Positions 1 through 6,496 are shown, counted from the first letter of the stretch. The stretch: DNA of 7,107 bases from Bdellovibrionaceae bacterium UBA2339 (GCA_002344785.1 DDUL01000060.1:99818-106924); one strand, 5' to 3'. Notes: generated from the sequence alone by a model not told the origin. A program made the numbers and translations.

Positions 1-1
1 G

Positions 2-385
2 AAAGCTGGCGACTTGATCTACGTGGAGCTCGAATTGGCCCGACGTCCCCCAGATCCGCGCCGCTGGCGCGAGTCTCGCTACTGGTTGGTGGAAGCGCCA
101 ATTCCCGCGGGCTTTCAGCTCATCGATCAAGACAATGAATATCTCGCGGCACCCTATGCCTTGCCGCTTAAAGAGGCCGCGCCCACACGGCGCGAGATGG
201 GCAGTGATCGCGTGGCCTTCGCGTTTGATTTCACGCGCGGATGGATGGAGCGCACGGGCAAAGTCGGTTTCGTGATGCGGGCCGTGTATGCTGGAGAGTT
301 TGATGCGGGAGTCGCGAAGGTGGTGGACTTTTATGATGAAGCTCATCGCGCCCATTCTAGCGGCGCTCGCTTGCGCGTCGACTGA
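2..385 (+). CDS. Bacterial alpha-2-macroglobulin, C-terminal end (partial)
   Basis: The open frame enters from the left edge and ends at a TGA at 383-385, giving about 127 visible residues. The visible part matches the last (MG10-type) domain of bacterial alpha-2-macroglobulins. An early GDLIYVELEL strand is followed by YWLVEAPIPAGFQLID, which corresponds to the family's 'vvEDPLPAGfE.id' strand. Next come SDRVAFAFD ('rDDRv.lFad') and GKVGFVMRAVYAGEFDAGVAKV ending in a 'FYDEAHRAHSSG' segment ('.MYdPe..grS'). Family members are large periplasmic or outer-membrane proteins that trap attacking proteases through a bait region and, in many, a CxEQ thioester. Those parts lie outside the window, so I cannot say whether the thioester is present. 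The last 50 bp overlap the start of the next gene, implying translational coupling. Gram-negative alpha-2-macroglobulins are typically paired with PBP1C (YfhM type) or sit in yfaS-type clusters, and the next gene fits such a partnership. Confidence 0.82.
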   Translation, partial: KAGDLIYVELELARRPPDPRRWRESRYWLVEAPIPAGFQLIDQDNEYLAAPYALPLKEAAPTRREMGSDRVAFAFDFTRGWMERTGKVGFVMRAVYAGEFDAGVAKVVDFYDEAHRAHSSGARLRVD

Positions 386-2840
386 GGCGGAAGCGCAGCT
401 CACTTGGCAGCTTGCGGCGGCTCCTCAAGGAGCCGCTGCGTGGCCGACCGAAGATCTCTTGCGCGCGGAGTTTGATGCGCTCTGGGCAAATTGGTCAAAG
501 GACGTCGGCGCAAGCCCCGCCATGTCGCGCTTTCGAATCGAGATTCGCGAGCTGACGGGATCGCGTGACGTATTCGCAGCTCGCTCCACTTGGCAGCTGG
601 GTCAGGGCCGCATTGAGCTTTCGTCGTCACGCCCATGGCGATCTGGCCTTCGGCATGAAATGGGACATCTCTTTTTGCGCGAGTGGCGAGCGCGGCATTG
701 CTCCCCGAGCGAAGCGCAAAGCACACCCGCTTGGTTGGATGAAATCGAAAGTCTCATTTGGAGTGAGGATGAGGCTTCACTTCGCGAGCGCTCCGCGGAA
801 GTTCCAAGTCTTTCGCGCGCCCGCCAGCAGCTTGTAGCGGCCTGGCCTGAGGCGGAGAAATTTGTCGCCTCGGTTCAAGATCCGCAATGGGTGGCTGCGG
901 TTTCGCGATTGCTTCTCGGTCCGCCGAATTTGCAGGCTTCGTTGCGCGATCAGCTCTTTGACCTGAATCTTGAGTTGGGCCTTGAGGCCTCGGCGCGCCT
1001 CACTCAGAATCGGCCTTCAGGTTCAGCTCAGTTGCCGTCACAGGCGAAGTGCGCGTCGGCCGCGGAGCGTGCGGTGCGCTGGCGAAACGCCTTACTACAA
1101 TTGAATTCACAATCCAGCGAACTTCGGCACGCATCAGCTGGTGCAATCGGTGATTTGGAATACGCGGTCATGGATCTGTGGAGCGGACAATGGCTTGAGG
1201 ATTCTGGTGAATCATCCAGAGTGCGGCGGCCAGTGGCCTCGATCCTCAAACCTCTGTTGATCGTCGCTGAGCCCGAGTCTTGGCCCGTCATCAAAAGCCA
1301 AGCCACGGCCGAGTGGGCCTGTCCGCAAATGCAAGCGCCGCGGAATTGGACGTGGTCCGAGGCACTCGCCAAGTCTTGTAACGGATATTTTTTGGCGCAA
1401 GCGCGCCCCATGCCTCTCAAGTTGCTCGCAGATCTTGATTGGCTCGCGACAGATGATCGCCAGCGCGAAGTCTCGGTTCCGGAGAGTATGGGCTTGATCC
1501 CGCGTGCGCGCGCGGATCTGCACAGTGTGCTGAGCGTCTATCGTGCGCTCGCGCTTCATCACCCCGAAGTCCGCGACGAACTTCGTGAAACGGCGAAGTC
1601 CGGAACGCTTTCAGGTCTGGCCGAGTCCGCAAAATTTGTCGAGCGCGGATGGGCACTGAAAACGGGGACGACGCGAGATCTTGTGGGCGCACCTGATGTC
1701 GGCTGGATCGTGGGCATCAGCGACTCGGCGGTGTTCGCCGTCCGCCGCCGAGGGACTCGGCCACAAGCTTTGGCGCGTGAACTGGAGAAACTCTATCAGC
1801 AGTGGCAATCGCAATCGCTATTGCCATCAAGTGCCGCCATCGAGACGCAACTTCTGGCTCTCGTGGATGAGGCAAAGATCGAAATGACCTGCGCGGGCCC
1901 TTGGTCGATTCGCAATCGCCAGGGCGCCAAGCGCTTCGCCGCAACAGAAGTGTTTCGACCGGCCCAGCTTCAGCCCGGAGAGTCGGCGGTATGTTGGCAA
2001 GGAGCGTGGATCGCGAGCATGCCAGATGCGAAGTCGGCTGCGCGCCGAACGCGCGAAGTGCGAGGTATGATCATTAAGTTTCATCCCACGGCTTCGGCGG
2101 ACGATGCGAAGACGCCCGAGCAAAAGGCCACTCCCAAACAGCGGCGCGCCCGAAGAGGCACAAGTTTGGGTCTTGTCACTTCGCGCGAGTCTTACGTCGC
2201 TGAATCTTTAGCCGCTGAGCTGGCCAGCGGACCTCGAGAAGCGCAGCTCGCGTTGGCAAAAGTATTGGCGCACAATTTGTTGCGCGGTCAGCATGTGTCG
2301 CCTCGCCATGATGTGCAGCGACTGTGTGATTCGACTCACTGCCAAGTTTTCGGCACACATGAGCCGACGCGCTTGCATCGACAGATTGCCGCGCAAGCGC
2401 TTCGCGAAGCGCCTTTGCCTTGGGCCGGCTGGCTCGAATTCTCTCGCGGTGGTGTCGAGGCTTGGTCGGAGACGGTGGCTCCGAGTTCATGGGCGCAAGC
2501 TTGGCCGGAAGGTCTCAAGCTGGAGGAGCTTGTTTTCAAACGCGTCGGTGATCGTGCAATCTTGCGCTCGGCGGACTCGGCAAGCTCGACAAGCTCGGCA
2601 AGTCGGGAGAAGTCCAAGTCTGCGCTCAAGAGTGTCGCGGAGTTGAGCTGTGAGAAGCTTCGCTCCAGACTTCGTTTACGACGTTGTCCTGACGAGGTGA
2701 TTTGGTCGCAGGAAGAGCGCGCGTTCATCGTGCGAGGGCGCGGCGAAGGTCATGATCGAGGCATGAACGTCGAAGAGGCCCTGCATCTTGCGCGCGAAGG
2801 GCGAACCGCGGATGAGATTCTGAAGCTCAGCTATGACTGA
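336..2840 (+). CDS. Exported protein: HExxH protease-like + PBP1C-like transpeptidase + SpoIID-like domains
   Basis: This predicts an exported protein of 834 residues. I chose the second of two adjacent ATGs (333, 336) because it gives a good signal peptide (MKLIAPILAALACASTEAEA, cut after AEA). GGTGG at 322-326 is a plausible ribosome site. An ATG at 288 would put 16 non-signal residues in front. Domain 1, about 25-190: HEMGH (107-111), then PAWLDE with a Glu at 136, the zinc-site pattern of gluzincin (MA clan) peptidases. Domain 2, about 240-485: AVMDLWSGQW, then SILK (302-305, SxxK nucleophile), SCN (347-349, SxN) and KTGT (442-445), set in contexts (RRPVASILKP, WSEALAKSCN) very like PBP1C. 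No GT51 transglycosylase is seen. Domain 3, about 575-834: SpoIID-like. ESYVAESLAAEL has a candidate catalytic Glu at 628; H658 and CDSTHC (664-669) resemble the zinc site; GRGEGH (801-806) resembles GRGxGHG. The gene overlaps the upstream alpha-2-macroglobulin by 50 bp. It may belong to the YfaQ/DUF2300 proteins found beside yfaS; I could not verify this. All activities are inferred. Confidence 0.75.
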   Translation: MKLIAPILAALACASTEAEAQLTWQLAAAPQGAAAWPTEDLLRAEFDALWANWSKDVGASPAMSRFRIEIRELTGSRDVFAARSTWQLGQGRIELSSSRPWRSGLRHEMGHLFLREWRARHCSPSEAQSTPAWLDEIESLIWSEDEASLRERSAEVPSLSRARQQLVAAWPEAEKFVASVQDPQWVAAVSRLLLGPPNLQASLRDQLFDLNLELGLEASARLTQNRPSGSAQLPSQAKCASAAERAVRWRNALLQLNSQSSELRHASAGAIGDLEYAVMDLWSGQWLEDSGESSRVRRPVASILKPLLIVAEPESWPVIKSQATAEWACPQMQAPRNWTWSEALAKSCNGYFLAQARPMPLKLLADLDWLATDDRQREVSVPESMGLIPRARADLHSVLSVYRALALHHPEVRDELRETAKSGTLSGLAESAKFVERGWALKTGTTRDLVGAPDVGWIVGISDSAVFAVRRRGTRPQALARELEKLYQQWQSQSLLPSSAAIETQLLALVDEAKIEMTCAGPWSIRNRQGAKRFAATEVFRPAQLQPGESAVCWQGAWIASMPDAKSAARRTREVRGMIIKFHPTASADDAKTPEQKATPKQRRARRGTSLGLVTSRESYVAESLAAELASGPREAQLALAKVLAHNLLRGQHVSPRHDVQRLCDSTHCQVFGTHEPTRLHRQIAAQALREAPLPWAGWLEFSRGGVEAWSETVAPSSWAQAWPEGLKLEELVFKRVGDRAILRSADSASSTSSASREKSKSALKSVAELSCEKLRSRLRLRRCPDEVIWSQEERAFIVRGRGEGHDRGMNVEEALHLAREGRTADEILKLSYD
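2576..2602 (+). repeat. 9-bp tandem repeat (x3) inside the SpoIID-like domain
   Basis: Three in-frame 9-bp units (CTCGGCAAG, CTCGACAAG, CTCGGCAAG) encode a Ser/Ala/Thr-rich stretch, SADSASSTSSASREKS in the protein. It lies between the zinc-site-like CDSTHC and the GRGEGH motif, so it is probably a flexible surface insertion that grew by slippage. The period is a multiple of three, so copy changes keep the frame. Confidence 0.7.
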
Positions 2841-2861
2841 GCGATCAGCGCGCCTTCACCA

Positions 2862-2883
2862 TCAAGTGACGCGGCTCACTTGA
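2862..2883. terminator. Inverted repeat between convergent genes, possible bidirectional terminator
   Basis: TCAAGTGA (2862-2869) and TCACTTGA (2876-2883) are perfect reverse complements with a 6-nt loop. The right arm contains the stop codon of the minus-strand reductase (2876-2878). The left arm lies 22 bp past the stop of the plus-strand gene. Position between two convergent stops fits a shared transcription end. The stem is not GC-rich and neither side has a T-tract, so efficient intrinsic termination is uncertain. Confidence 0.4.
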
Positions 2884-3463
2884 GTGTGCGATTTGAAGTG
2901 TGCAGGCCAACTTGTTTCAAGCCATTCACGAAGGCCTGGAAGCCACGCACCTGCTTGTCCATCAGTTGCAAGAGCAAAGGATCTTTGAACTCGCCGTTCG
3001 GATTCGCCTCTGTTTTTTTGAAGTGATTCCACACATTCAAAATGAAGACGCGCTCTGGATAAATGAAGGCGTTTCGATAGCCGAAGACACCTTGCAGGTG
3101 TTCGACAGGCCGAAGGCCGCCGAACATCCCACCTAAGCCGATGAAGGCCACCGGTCGCGCTTCAAAAGCTTCCGGGTACTTCAAATGATCAATGAAATAC
3201 TTCAGTGCACCCGGCATGGAGCCGTTGTACTCCGGCACGACGATGATGAGGCCGTCGGACTTTTCGATCTTCGAGGCCGCTTCGACGAGAATCGGGTTCT
3301 TCACGTCGCCATACTGCGGGCCGTCCGCAAAGCCGCGCGCGATTTCGCGCAGATCCAGCAGTTCGACCTCTTCGCCGTTTTGGCGATAGAGACCTTGCAT
3401 GATTTCCGCAATCACGCGTGACTTCGAACCCGGACGATCTGTGCCAACGATGATGTGTTTCAT
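2876..3463 (-). CDS. NAD(P)H-dependent FMN reductase (flavodoxin-like oxidoreductase)
   Basis: This predicts a soluble cytoplasmic enzyme of 195 residues, a typical length for the NADPH-dependent FMN reductase family (PF03358; chromate/azo/quinone reductases and SsuE relatives). Residues 3-16 form the first strand and the FMN-phosphate loop, with TDRPGSKSR at 8-16 in place of the usual GSxRxxS-like loop. PEYNGSMPGALKYFIDHL (77-94) is the family hallmark that contacts the isoalloxazine ring. GGMFGGLRPVEHL (111-123) is the conserved loop after strand 4. The start at 3463 is supported by AGGAG at 3471-3475, seven bases away. An upstream ATG at 3499 would overlap the end of rarD and has weaker support. 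It lies 32 bp after rarD on the same strand, so the two are probably co-transcribed. The fold transfers electrons from NAD(P)H via FMN to quinones, azo compounds, metals or free flavin; the natural substrate cannot be read from the sequence. Confidence 0.9.
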   Translation of the reverse strand: MKHIIVGTDRPGSKSRVIAEIMQGLYRQNGEEVELLDLREIARGFADGPQYGDVKNPILVEAASKIEKSDGLIIVVPEYNGSMPGALKYFIDHLKYPEAFEARPVAFIGLGGMFGGLRPVEHLQGVFGYRNAFIYPERVFILNVWNHFKKTEANPNGEFKDPLLLQLMDKQVRGFQAFVNGLKQVGLHTSNRTLK

Positions 3464-3470
3464 GAGCCCA

Positions 3471-3475
3471 CTCCT
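3471..3475 (-). promoter_or_regulatory. Ribosome-binding site of the FMN reductase
   Basis: On the minus strand this reads AGGAG, seven bases before the ATG at 3463. It favours this start over the in-frame ATG at 3499, which would add 12 residues (MRFWPNPARSGL) not typical of the family. Confidence 0.75.
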
Positions 3476-3495
3476 AGCTGGATTCGGCCAAAACC

Positions 3496-4398
3496 TCAAG
3501 CCCGCCGCAATTGCGATTCACGGTGCGCCCGCCACAGGTGCGCACTAAATACCGCAAGCGCCAACCAAATCCACACGAAGCCATGCAGTCGCCCCGTCAT
3601 GGATTCATGAAATATGAAAACCGCGGAAATGAATTGAAATGTCGGTGCGAGATACTGAAAGAAACTGAGCACGGTGAGCGGGAGCTCTTTGGCGGCCAAT
3701 GCAAACATGAGAAGGGGAAAGCCTGTGACCGCGCCACCGAGCACAAGCCAAAGTCCGAGTGTCGGGGTCAGTGTCACGCTCGATTCCATTCGCCAAATCA
3801 CCGCCATCACCAGTGCGGCGGGAAGACTCACCAAAGTTTCGATGAAGCTCATCGCCATCGGTTCACCGGGCAAGACTTTGCGGACCAAACCGTAGAGTGA
3901 GAATGTGGCCGCAAGGCCCAGAGCGATCCATGGCGCACGGCCGACGTTCCACGCCATCAGCAGCACGCCGACTGTCGCCATCACAAAGGCGATTTTCTGC
4001 AAGCGCGCCAGGCGTTCGCGGAGCACGCAGGCCCCGAGCACTGTGCTCACCAGTGGCGTGATGAAATATCCCAGCGAACTTTCCAGCACATGACCACTCG
4101 TGACCGCCCAGATGTAGAGCAGCCAATTGGCGAAGATCAGCGCGGACGCGAGCAGCAGGCGGGGATCGCGAGCGCGGAGCAGAAAATTTTGAACCTGAGG
4201 CCATTGGCCTCGCACCTGCACCAGGCCTGCATAAAACACCAGCGACCAAATCACGCGATGCGCGACCACCTCATAGGGGGAAAGTGATTTGAGCAGCTGC
4301 CAGAAGAGCGGAAAAAAGCCCCATGCGGTGTAGGCGATGCTCGCCCAGAGCATGCCGCGCGTGGAGAGCGTAGTGGTTTGGGCGAGAGTTGGGGGCAT
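3496..4398 (-). CDS. rarD: EamA-family permease RarD
   Basis: This predicts an inner-membrane protein of 300 residues, close to the roughly 296 usual for RarD. It has about ten hydrophobic segments forming two EamA repeats. RarD signatures are clear: GMLWASIAYTAWGFFPLFWQ (15-34), a first helix with the conserved WG.FP; EVVAHRVIWSLVF (43-55); NWLLYIWAVTSGHVLESSLG (91-110) followed by YFITPLVSTVLG; RERLARLQ (127-134); and PWIALGLAATFSLYGLVRK (156-174). The family is annotated as 'chloramphenicol-sensitive protein RarD', but its physiological substrate is not settled. The ATG at 4398 gives the usual family length; no strong Shine-Dalgarno precedes it. An in-frame ATG at 4510-4512 would overlap hutU on the other strand and add atypical sequence, so I rejected it. 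A purine-rich GAGGAG lies about 28 bases upstream in the same frame, so a rare non-ATG start closer to it is possible. It is probably the first gene of an operon with the reductase and is divergent from hutU (92 bp between starts). Confidence 0.93.
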   Translation of the reverse strand: MPPTLAQTTTLSTRGMLWASIAYTAWGFFPLFWQLLKSLSPYEVVAHRVIWSLVFYAGLVQVRGQWPQVQNFLLRARDPRLLLASALIFANWLLYIWAVTSGHVLESSLGYFITPLVSTVLGACVLRERLARLQKIAFVMATVGVLLMAWNVGRAPWIALGLAATFSLYGLVRKVLPGEPMAMSFIETLVSLPAALVMAVIWRMESSVTLTPTLGLWLVLGGAVTGFPLLMFALAAKELPLTVLSFFQYLAPTFQFISAVFIFHESMTGRLHGFVWIWLALAVFSAHLWRAHRESQLRRA

Positions 4399-4478
4399 GG
4401 GACGATCTTGGGCGCGTGAAGCGAGAATGTCCAGTTGCTCCTCGGGGCGGGCTTGGCTAGTTTCGGGGTCATTCCACT

Positions 4479-4486
4479 GGAGGAGG
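4479..4486 (+). promoter_or_regulatory. Strong ribosome-binding site of hutU
   Basis: GGAGGAGG, followed by GGGC and the ATG at 4491, is a near-perfect anti-Shine-Dalgarno match and fixes the hutU start. In the 92-bp gap to rarD I see no convincing -35/-10 pair and no obvious HutC-type palindrome. Confidence 0.85.
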
Positions 4487-4490
4487 GGGC

Positions 4491-6185
4491 ATGTTGACGA
4501 ATCAACCGACATCGGGACCGCGTGAGATCCGCGCGCCGCGAGGCTCGCAATTGCATTGCAAGGGATGGCTGCAGGAAGCCGCTTACCGCATGCTGCAAAA
4601 CAATCTCGATCCCGAGGTCGCCGAGCGCCCCATGGACTTAGTGGTCTACGGCGGCATCGGCAAAGCCGCGCGCAACTGGCCGGCCTTCGATGCGCTCTTG
4701 AAAGCGCTTCGCGAGCTCGAAAACGATGAAACACTGCTCGTGCAAAGCGGTAAGCCCGTCGGCATCATCAAGTCTCACGTCGATGCGCCTCGCGTGTTGC
4801 TCGCGAATTCCAATTTGGTCGGCGAGTGGGCGAACTGGGATGTCTTCCACGAGCTCGATAAAAAAGGCCTGATGATGTACGGGCAAATGACAGCAGGATC
4901 TTGGATTTACATCGGCACTCAAGGCATCGTGCAGGGCACGTACGAAACTTTCGCCGAGTGTGGCCGGCAGCATTTCGCGGCTAAGCCTGGCTACAGCGAA
5001 GAAGCGCCGCTCAAACATCGCACGGTGCTGACCGCAGGATTGGGCGGCATGGGTGGGGCGCAGCCGCTGGCGGCCGTGTTTGCTGGCGCGGCCACATTGT
5101 GCGTGGAAGTGGATCCGACGCGCATCGAGTTTCGCCTCAAGACAAAATACTTGGACGAGGTCGCGCCGAATTTGGACGATGCGATCGCGCGCGTGCGCCG
5201 CTATGCCGACGCGGGTATCGCCAAGAGCATTGGCCTTGAGGGCAACATGGCGGATGTGATTCACGCGATGATCGCCAAAGGCTTCACGCCCGATGTGCTC
5301 ACCGATCAAACCAGCGCTCACGATCCGTTGAATGGCTACATTCCCGTCGGCCATAGCCTGTCAGCGGCCGCCGAACTTCGCGCGCGCGATCCCAAGCGCT
5401 ATGTGGAATTGAGCGTGGCCTCGATGGCTCGCCACGTCTCCGGCATGCTCGAAATGCAAAAGCGCGGCTCCATCACTTTTGACTACGGCAATAACATTCG
5501 CGCGCGCGCCGTCGAAGGCGGCGTCGCCGATGCGTTCCGCATTCCCGGCTTCGTGCCAGAATACATTCGCCCGCTATTTTGCAAGGGCTCTGGCCCCTTC
5601 CGCTGGGTCGCGCTCTCCGGCGATCCCGCTGACATCAAAGTCACCGACGACGCGCTTCGCGAACTCTTTCCCGCGAAGAAATCCCTGCATCGCTGGCTCG
5701 ACATGGCCGAAGAGCGCATCGCCTTCCAAGGCTTGCCGGCCCGAATCTGCTGGTTGGAGTATGGCGAGCGAGCCCGCGCCGGTTTGCTCTTCAACGAACT
5801 TGTGCGCACAGGCCGCGTGAAAGCGCCGATCGTCATCGGTCGCGATCATCTCGATTGCGGCAGCGTGGCCTCGCCCAACCGCGAGACCGAAGCGATGAAG
5901 GATGGCTCCGACGCCATCGCCGACTGGCCCATCCTCAATGCGCTGACGAACACGGCCTGTGGTTCCACTTGGGTCAGCTTCCATCACGGCGGCGGCGTCG
6001 GCATGGGCTACTCGCTCCACGCCGGACAAGTCATTGTCGCCGACGGCACGGCCGAGGCCGCACGGCGGCTTGAGCGCGTGCTCACCGCCGATCCCGCCAT
6101 GGGCATTTTCCGCCACGTCGACGCCGGCTACGAGATCGCCGAGCAGACGGCCCGCGAGCGCGGAGTGAAGATCCCGCGCGCGTGA
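4491..6185 (+). CDS. hutU: Urocanate hydratase (urocanase)
   Basis: This predicts a cytoplasmic enzyme of 564 residues, matching the usual 550-560 of bacterial HutU. It converts urocanate to 4-imidazolone-5-propionate, the second step of histidine degradation, using tightly bound NAD+ as an electrophile. Conserved blocks appear in order: VVYGGIGKAARNW (51-63); SGKPVGIIKSH (86-96); the nucleotide-binding loop GLGGMGGAQP (183-192); TDQTSAHDPLNGYIP (271-285); LPARICW with C420, equivalent to the active-site Cys near 410 of the Pseudomonas putida enzyme; VIGRDHLDCGSVASPNRETE (448-467); and HHGGGVGMGYSLHAGQV (498-514). Nothing is truncated and all motifs are intact, so it should be active. The family usually clusters with hutH, hutI or hutG; none is visible here. 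The downstream neighbour is a long repeat tract, so hutU may be transcribed alone. It is divergent from rarD. Confidence 0.98.
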   Translation: MLTNQPTSGPREIRAPRGSQLHCKGWLQEAAYRMLQNNLDPEVAERPMDLVVYGGIGKAARNWPAFDALLKALRELENDETLLVQSGKPVGIIKSHVDAPRVLLANSNLVGEWANWDVFHELDKKGLMMYGQMTAGSWIYIGTQGIVQGTYETFAECGRQHFAAKPGYSEEAPLKHRTVLTAGLGGMGGAQPLAAVFAGAATLCVEVDPTRIEFRLKTKYLDEVAPNLDDAIARVRRYADAGIAKSIGLEGNMADVIHAMIAKGFTPDVLTDQTSAHDPLNGYIPVGHSLSAAAELRARDPKRYVELSVASMARHVSGMLEMQKRGSITFDYGNNIRARAVEGGVADAFRIPGFVPEYIRPLFCKGSGPFRWVALSGDPADIKVTDDALRELFPAKKSLHRWLDMAEERIAFQGLPARICWLEYGERARAGLLFNELVRTGRVKAPIVIGRDHLDCGSVASPNRETEAMKDGSDAIADWPILNALTNTACGSTWVSFHHGGGVGMGYSLHAGQVIVADGTAEAARRLERVLTADPAMGIFRHVDAGYEIAEQTARERGVKIPRA

Positions 6186-6193
6186 TCTGCTGC

Positions 6194-6240
6194 GGGTTGG
6201 GGTTGGTGCGGTGGAGTTGGGTGGAGTTGGGTGGAGTTGT
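6194..6240 (+). repeat. 10-bp tandem repeat (x3) with G-quadruplex potential
   Basis: Three contiguous units, GTGGAGTTGG, GTGGAGTTGG and GTGGAGTTGT, span 6211-6240, with degenerate copies near 6280 and 6309. Just before them, GGGTTGGGGTTGGTGCGG supplies further GG runs. At least seven closely spaced GG/GGG runs on the plus strand make a two-tier G-quadruplex possible in single-stranded DNA or in RNA read through from hutU. No experimental evidence is implied. Confidence 0.75.
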
Positions 6241-6246
6241 TGGCGC

Positions 6247-6262
6247 GTGTTGGTGTGCGCGA
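6247..6262 (+). repeat. Isolated copy of the 16-bp unit
   Basis: GTGTTGGTGTGCGCGA occurs here exactly as in the tandem array at 6421-6484, about 160 bp away. It shows that the unit has been copied within the tract. Confidence 0.85.
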
Positions 6263-6330
6263 GTGTGCGTGTTGGTGCGGTGGAGTTGCTGGCGTTGGAA
6301 GCGGTTTGGGTGGAGTTGGTGCGGGTTGGT

Positions 6331-6361
6331 GCGTGATGCAGTGTGACCCGCGCCAGCGCGG
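6331..6361 (+). repeat. 31-bp hairpin-containing repeat, copy 1
   Basis: This 31-bp segment is identical to 6497-6527. It ends in CCGCGC-CA-GCGCGG (6348-6361), a self-complementary palindrome. The palindrome is followed by ATTAGTTTT, so this copy could act as a weak intrinsic terminator about 160 bp after hutU. The arrangement, GTGA followed by a GC-rich hairpin, resembles REP-type intergenic elements, but the family is not recognised. Confidence 0.75.
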
Positions 6362-6392
6362 ATTAGTTTTGCGGAGTCGTGGGTGACGCGCA

Positions 6393-6413
6393 GTGACCCG
6401 CGCCAGCGCGGAT
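6393..6413 (+). repeat. Hairpin repeat, partial copy 2
   Basis: These 21 bp, from GTGACCCG through the palindrome to GCGCGGAT, match copy 1 (6343-6363) exactly. The leading 12 bases of the 31-bp form are diverged here, which marks the hairpin core as the conserved part. Confidence 0.75.
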
Positions 6414-6420
6414 GGCGCGA

Positions 6421-6484
6421 GTGTTGGTGTGCGCGAGTGTTGGTGTGCGCGAGTGTTGGTGTGCGCGAGTGTTGGTGTGCGCGA
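6421..6484 (+). repeat. 16-bp tandem repeat, four perfect copies
   Basis: GTGTTGGTGTGCGCGA is repeated four times head to tail without a mismatch (6421-6436, 6437-6452, 6453-6468, 6469-6484) and continues as a degenerate fifth start. Perfect identity points to recent expansion by slippage or recombination, so copy number may vary between strains. The period is not a multiple of three, arguing against coding. Confidence 0.95.
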
Positions 6485-6496
6485 GTGTGTGTTGGC

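Noticed and set aside
288..335. Earlier ATG (288) for the large exported protein
   Set aside because: The added 16 residues are charged and would bury the signal peptide, and no ribosome-binding site precedes it.
360..377. Lipoprotein signal in the large exported protein (LAALAC)
   Set aside because: The residues before the Cys (A-L-A) do not match a good lipobox, and an AEA signal-peptidase I site follows directly; it remains only a minor alternative.
4399..4734. N-terminal extension of rarD by 112 residues
   Set aside because: It would overlap hutU head-on, is Arg/Ala/Cys-rich without family similarity, and makes the protein far longer than usual for RarD.
4638..5354. A 238-codon minus-strand open frame inside hutU
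   Set aside because: It is antisense to a clearly recognised full-length enzyme; long antisense frames are expected in GC-rich coding DNA, and the product shows no family features.
5574..6116. A 180-codon minus-strand open frame inside hutU
   Set aside because: Same reason: it is a shadow of the conserved urocanase coding frame, without motifs or a ribosome-binding site.
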